From contig JAUSJJ010000078.1 of assembly GCA_030647705.1 (NCBI GenBank), positions 1-5,991 on the forward strand: 5,991 bases of DNA, read 5' to 3'. The DNA is from Dehalococcoidia bacterium. GTDB lineage: Bacteria; Chloroflexota; Dehalococcoidia; JAUSJJ01. The notes under the pieces were generated by a model, which did not search any database, was not told where the DNA came from, and saw only the letters and a list, made by a program, of their open reading frames with translations. Position numbers and translations under genes: made by a program. Of the stretch, positions 5,725-5,991 are shown piece by piece; the first letter of the stretch is position 1; each line of letters starts with the position of its first letter.

Positions 5725-5991
5725 TTACTCTTGGTTCCCCCTGCGCGTCACCTTGTCCTGGCAATCTGGCGAAATGTCCCAAGCGCCTCGGGCATTCTCA
5801 CGCAGGTCATTGTCCTCGATTGTTCCACTCCCATTTTTGTAAACCCATACGGCTTCATAGCTGTTCTTGTTGATGCGGTTGCGGCGCAGGGTGGGATTGC
5901 CCCCTTCACTGATCGCCACACCCGTAAGCGCGTTGCCGAAGATGTCGTTATCCTCCAGTGTACCCTGTCCGTTATCGTACACATATACGCC
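5725..5991 (-). CDS. Right-handed parallel beta-helix repeat protein, C-terminal fragment
   Basis: The frame is open from the right edge to the TAA at 5727-5725, giving the last 88 residues of a longer protein. They form three 23-residue coils beginning GVYVYDNGQGTLEDNDIFGN, GVAISEGGNPTLRRNRINKN and AVWVYKNGSGTIEDNDLREN, then a partial fourth coil (AWDIS) and a charged tail ending RRGNQE. The V-x-V / TLEDNDI / N pattern with a conserved asparagine per turn is that of the Beta_helix (NosD/CASH, FBXO11-like) family, whose members bind or process polysaccharides or act as protein-interaction scaffolds. Coils 1 and 3 are much more alike than either is to coil 2, so the unit of duplication is probably two coils (46 residues). 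Secretion signal or N-terminal effector domain lies outside the window, so function and location are open. It converges on the baeRF3-DUF2267 pair and ends in a strong terminator. Confidence 0.88.
   Translation of the reverse strand, partial: GVYVYDNGQGTLEDNDIFGNALTGVAISEGGNPTLRRNRINKNSYEAVWVYKNGSGTIEDNDLRENARGAWDISPDCQDKVTRRGNQE

Noticed and set aside
1..5991. CRISPR array, tRNA or rRNA, transposase, phage or toxin-antitoxin genes
   Set aside because: No regularly spaced direct repeats, no cloverleaf-like or rRNA-like segment, and no coding frame with the relevant motifs were seen.

Overview
The window looks like a piece of chromosome from a GC-rich, free-living bacterium. Gene content (a baeRF family 3 protein next to a DUF2267 protein, an ArsR-type regulator, a hydantoinase-like amidohydrolase, an MFS exporter, a beta-helix repeat protein) and the C/G-rich intergenic palindromes would fit Chloroflexota, perhaps Dehalococcoidia. 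That assignment is inference: there is no rRNA or other phylogenetic marker here.

Left part (1-2191). The window opens inside an ArsR/SmtB-type regulator on the minus strand, of which only the first 25 codons are present. It diverges from a two-gene plus-strand unit: a small four-helix membrane protein (271-711) and, 32 bases later, a dihydropyrimidinase/hydantoinase-family amidohydrolase (744-2123) with all metal ligands intact. The 195-base divergent region holds a good promoter for the regulator, with three TTCGTA half-sites and two AATATT boxes over and near it. These are the likely operator of the regulator and perhaps of the divergent genes. The unit appears to end in a terminator at 2148-2191.

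Middle (2184-3501). A 12-helix MFS transporter is preceded by a promoter whose -10 box directly abuts the annotated ATG. The predicted transcription start coincides with the A of a second in-frame ATG, so a leaderless mRNA is likely. The promoter's -35 overlaps the T-tract of the upstream terminator.

The 500 bases from 3502 to 4001 have no convincing gene. Positions 3601-3708 hold a cluster of four short hairpins, including a perfect 11-bp-arm palindrome, that resembles a dispersed intergenic repeat.

Right part (4002-5991). A probable two-gene operon encodes a full-length bacterial homologue of archaeo-eukaryotic release factors (baeRF family 3) and a DUF2267 protein; the ribosome binding site of the second gene touches the stop codon of the first. 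Converging on it from the right edge is the C-terminal end of a parallel beta-helix protein built of 23-residue coils, with a clear intrinsic terminator at 5675-5705.

I see no CRISPR array, tRNA, rRNA, insertion sequence or phage gene, and nothing that amounts to an obvious new defence or biosynthetic system. The baeRF3-DUF2267 pair and the leaderless transporter promoter are the most interesting items.
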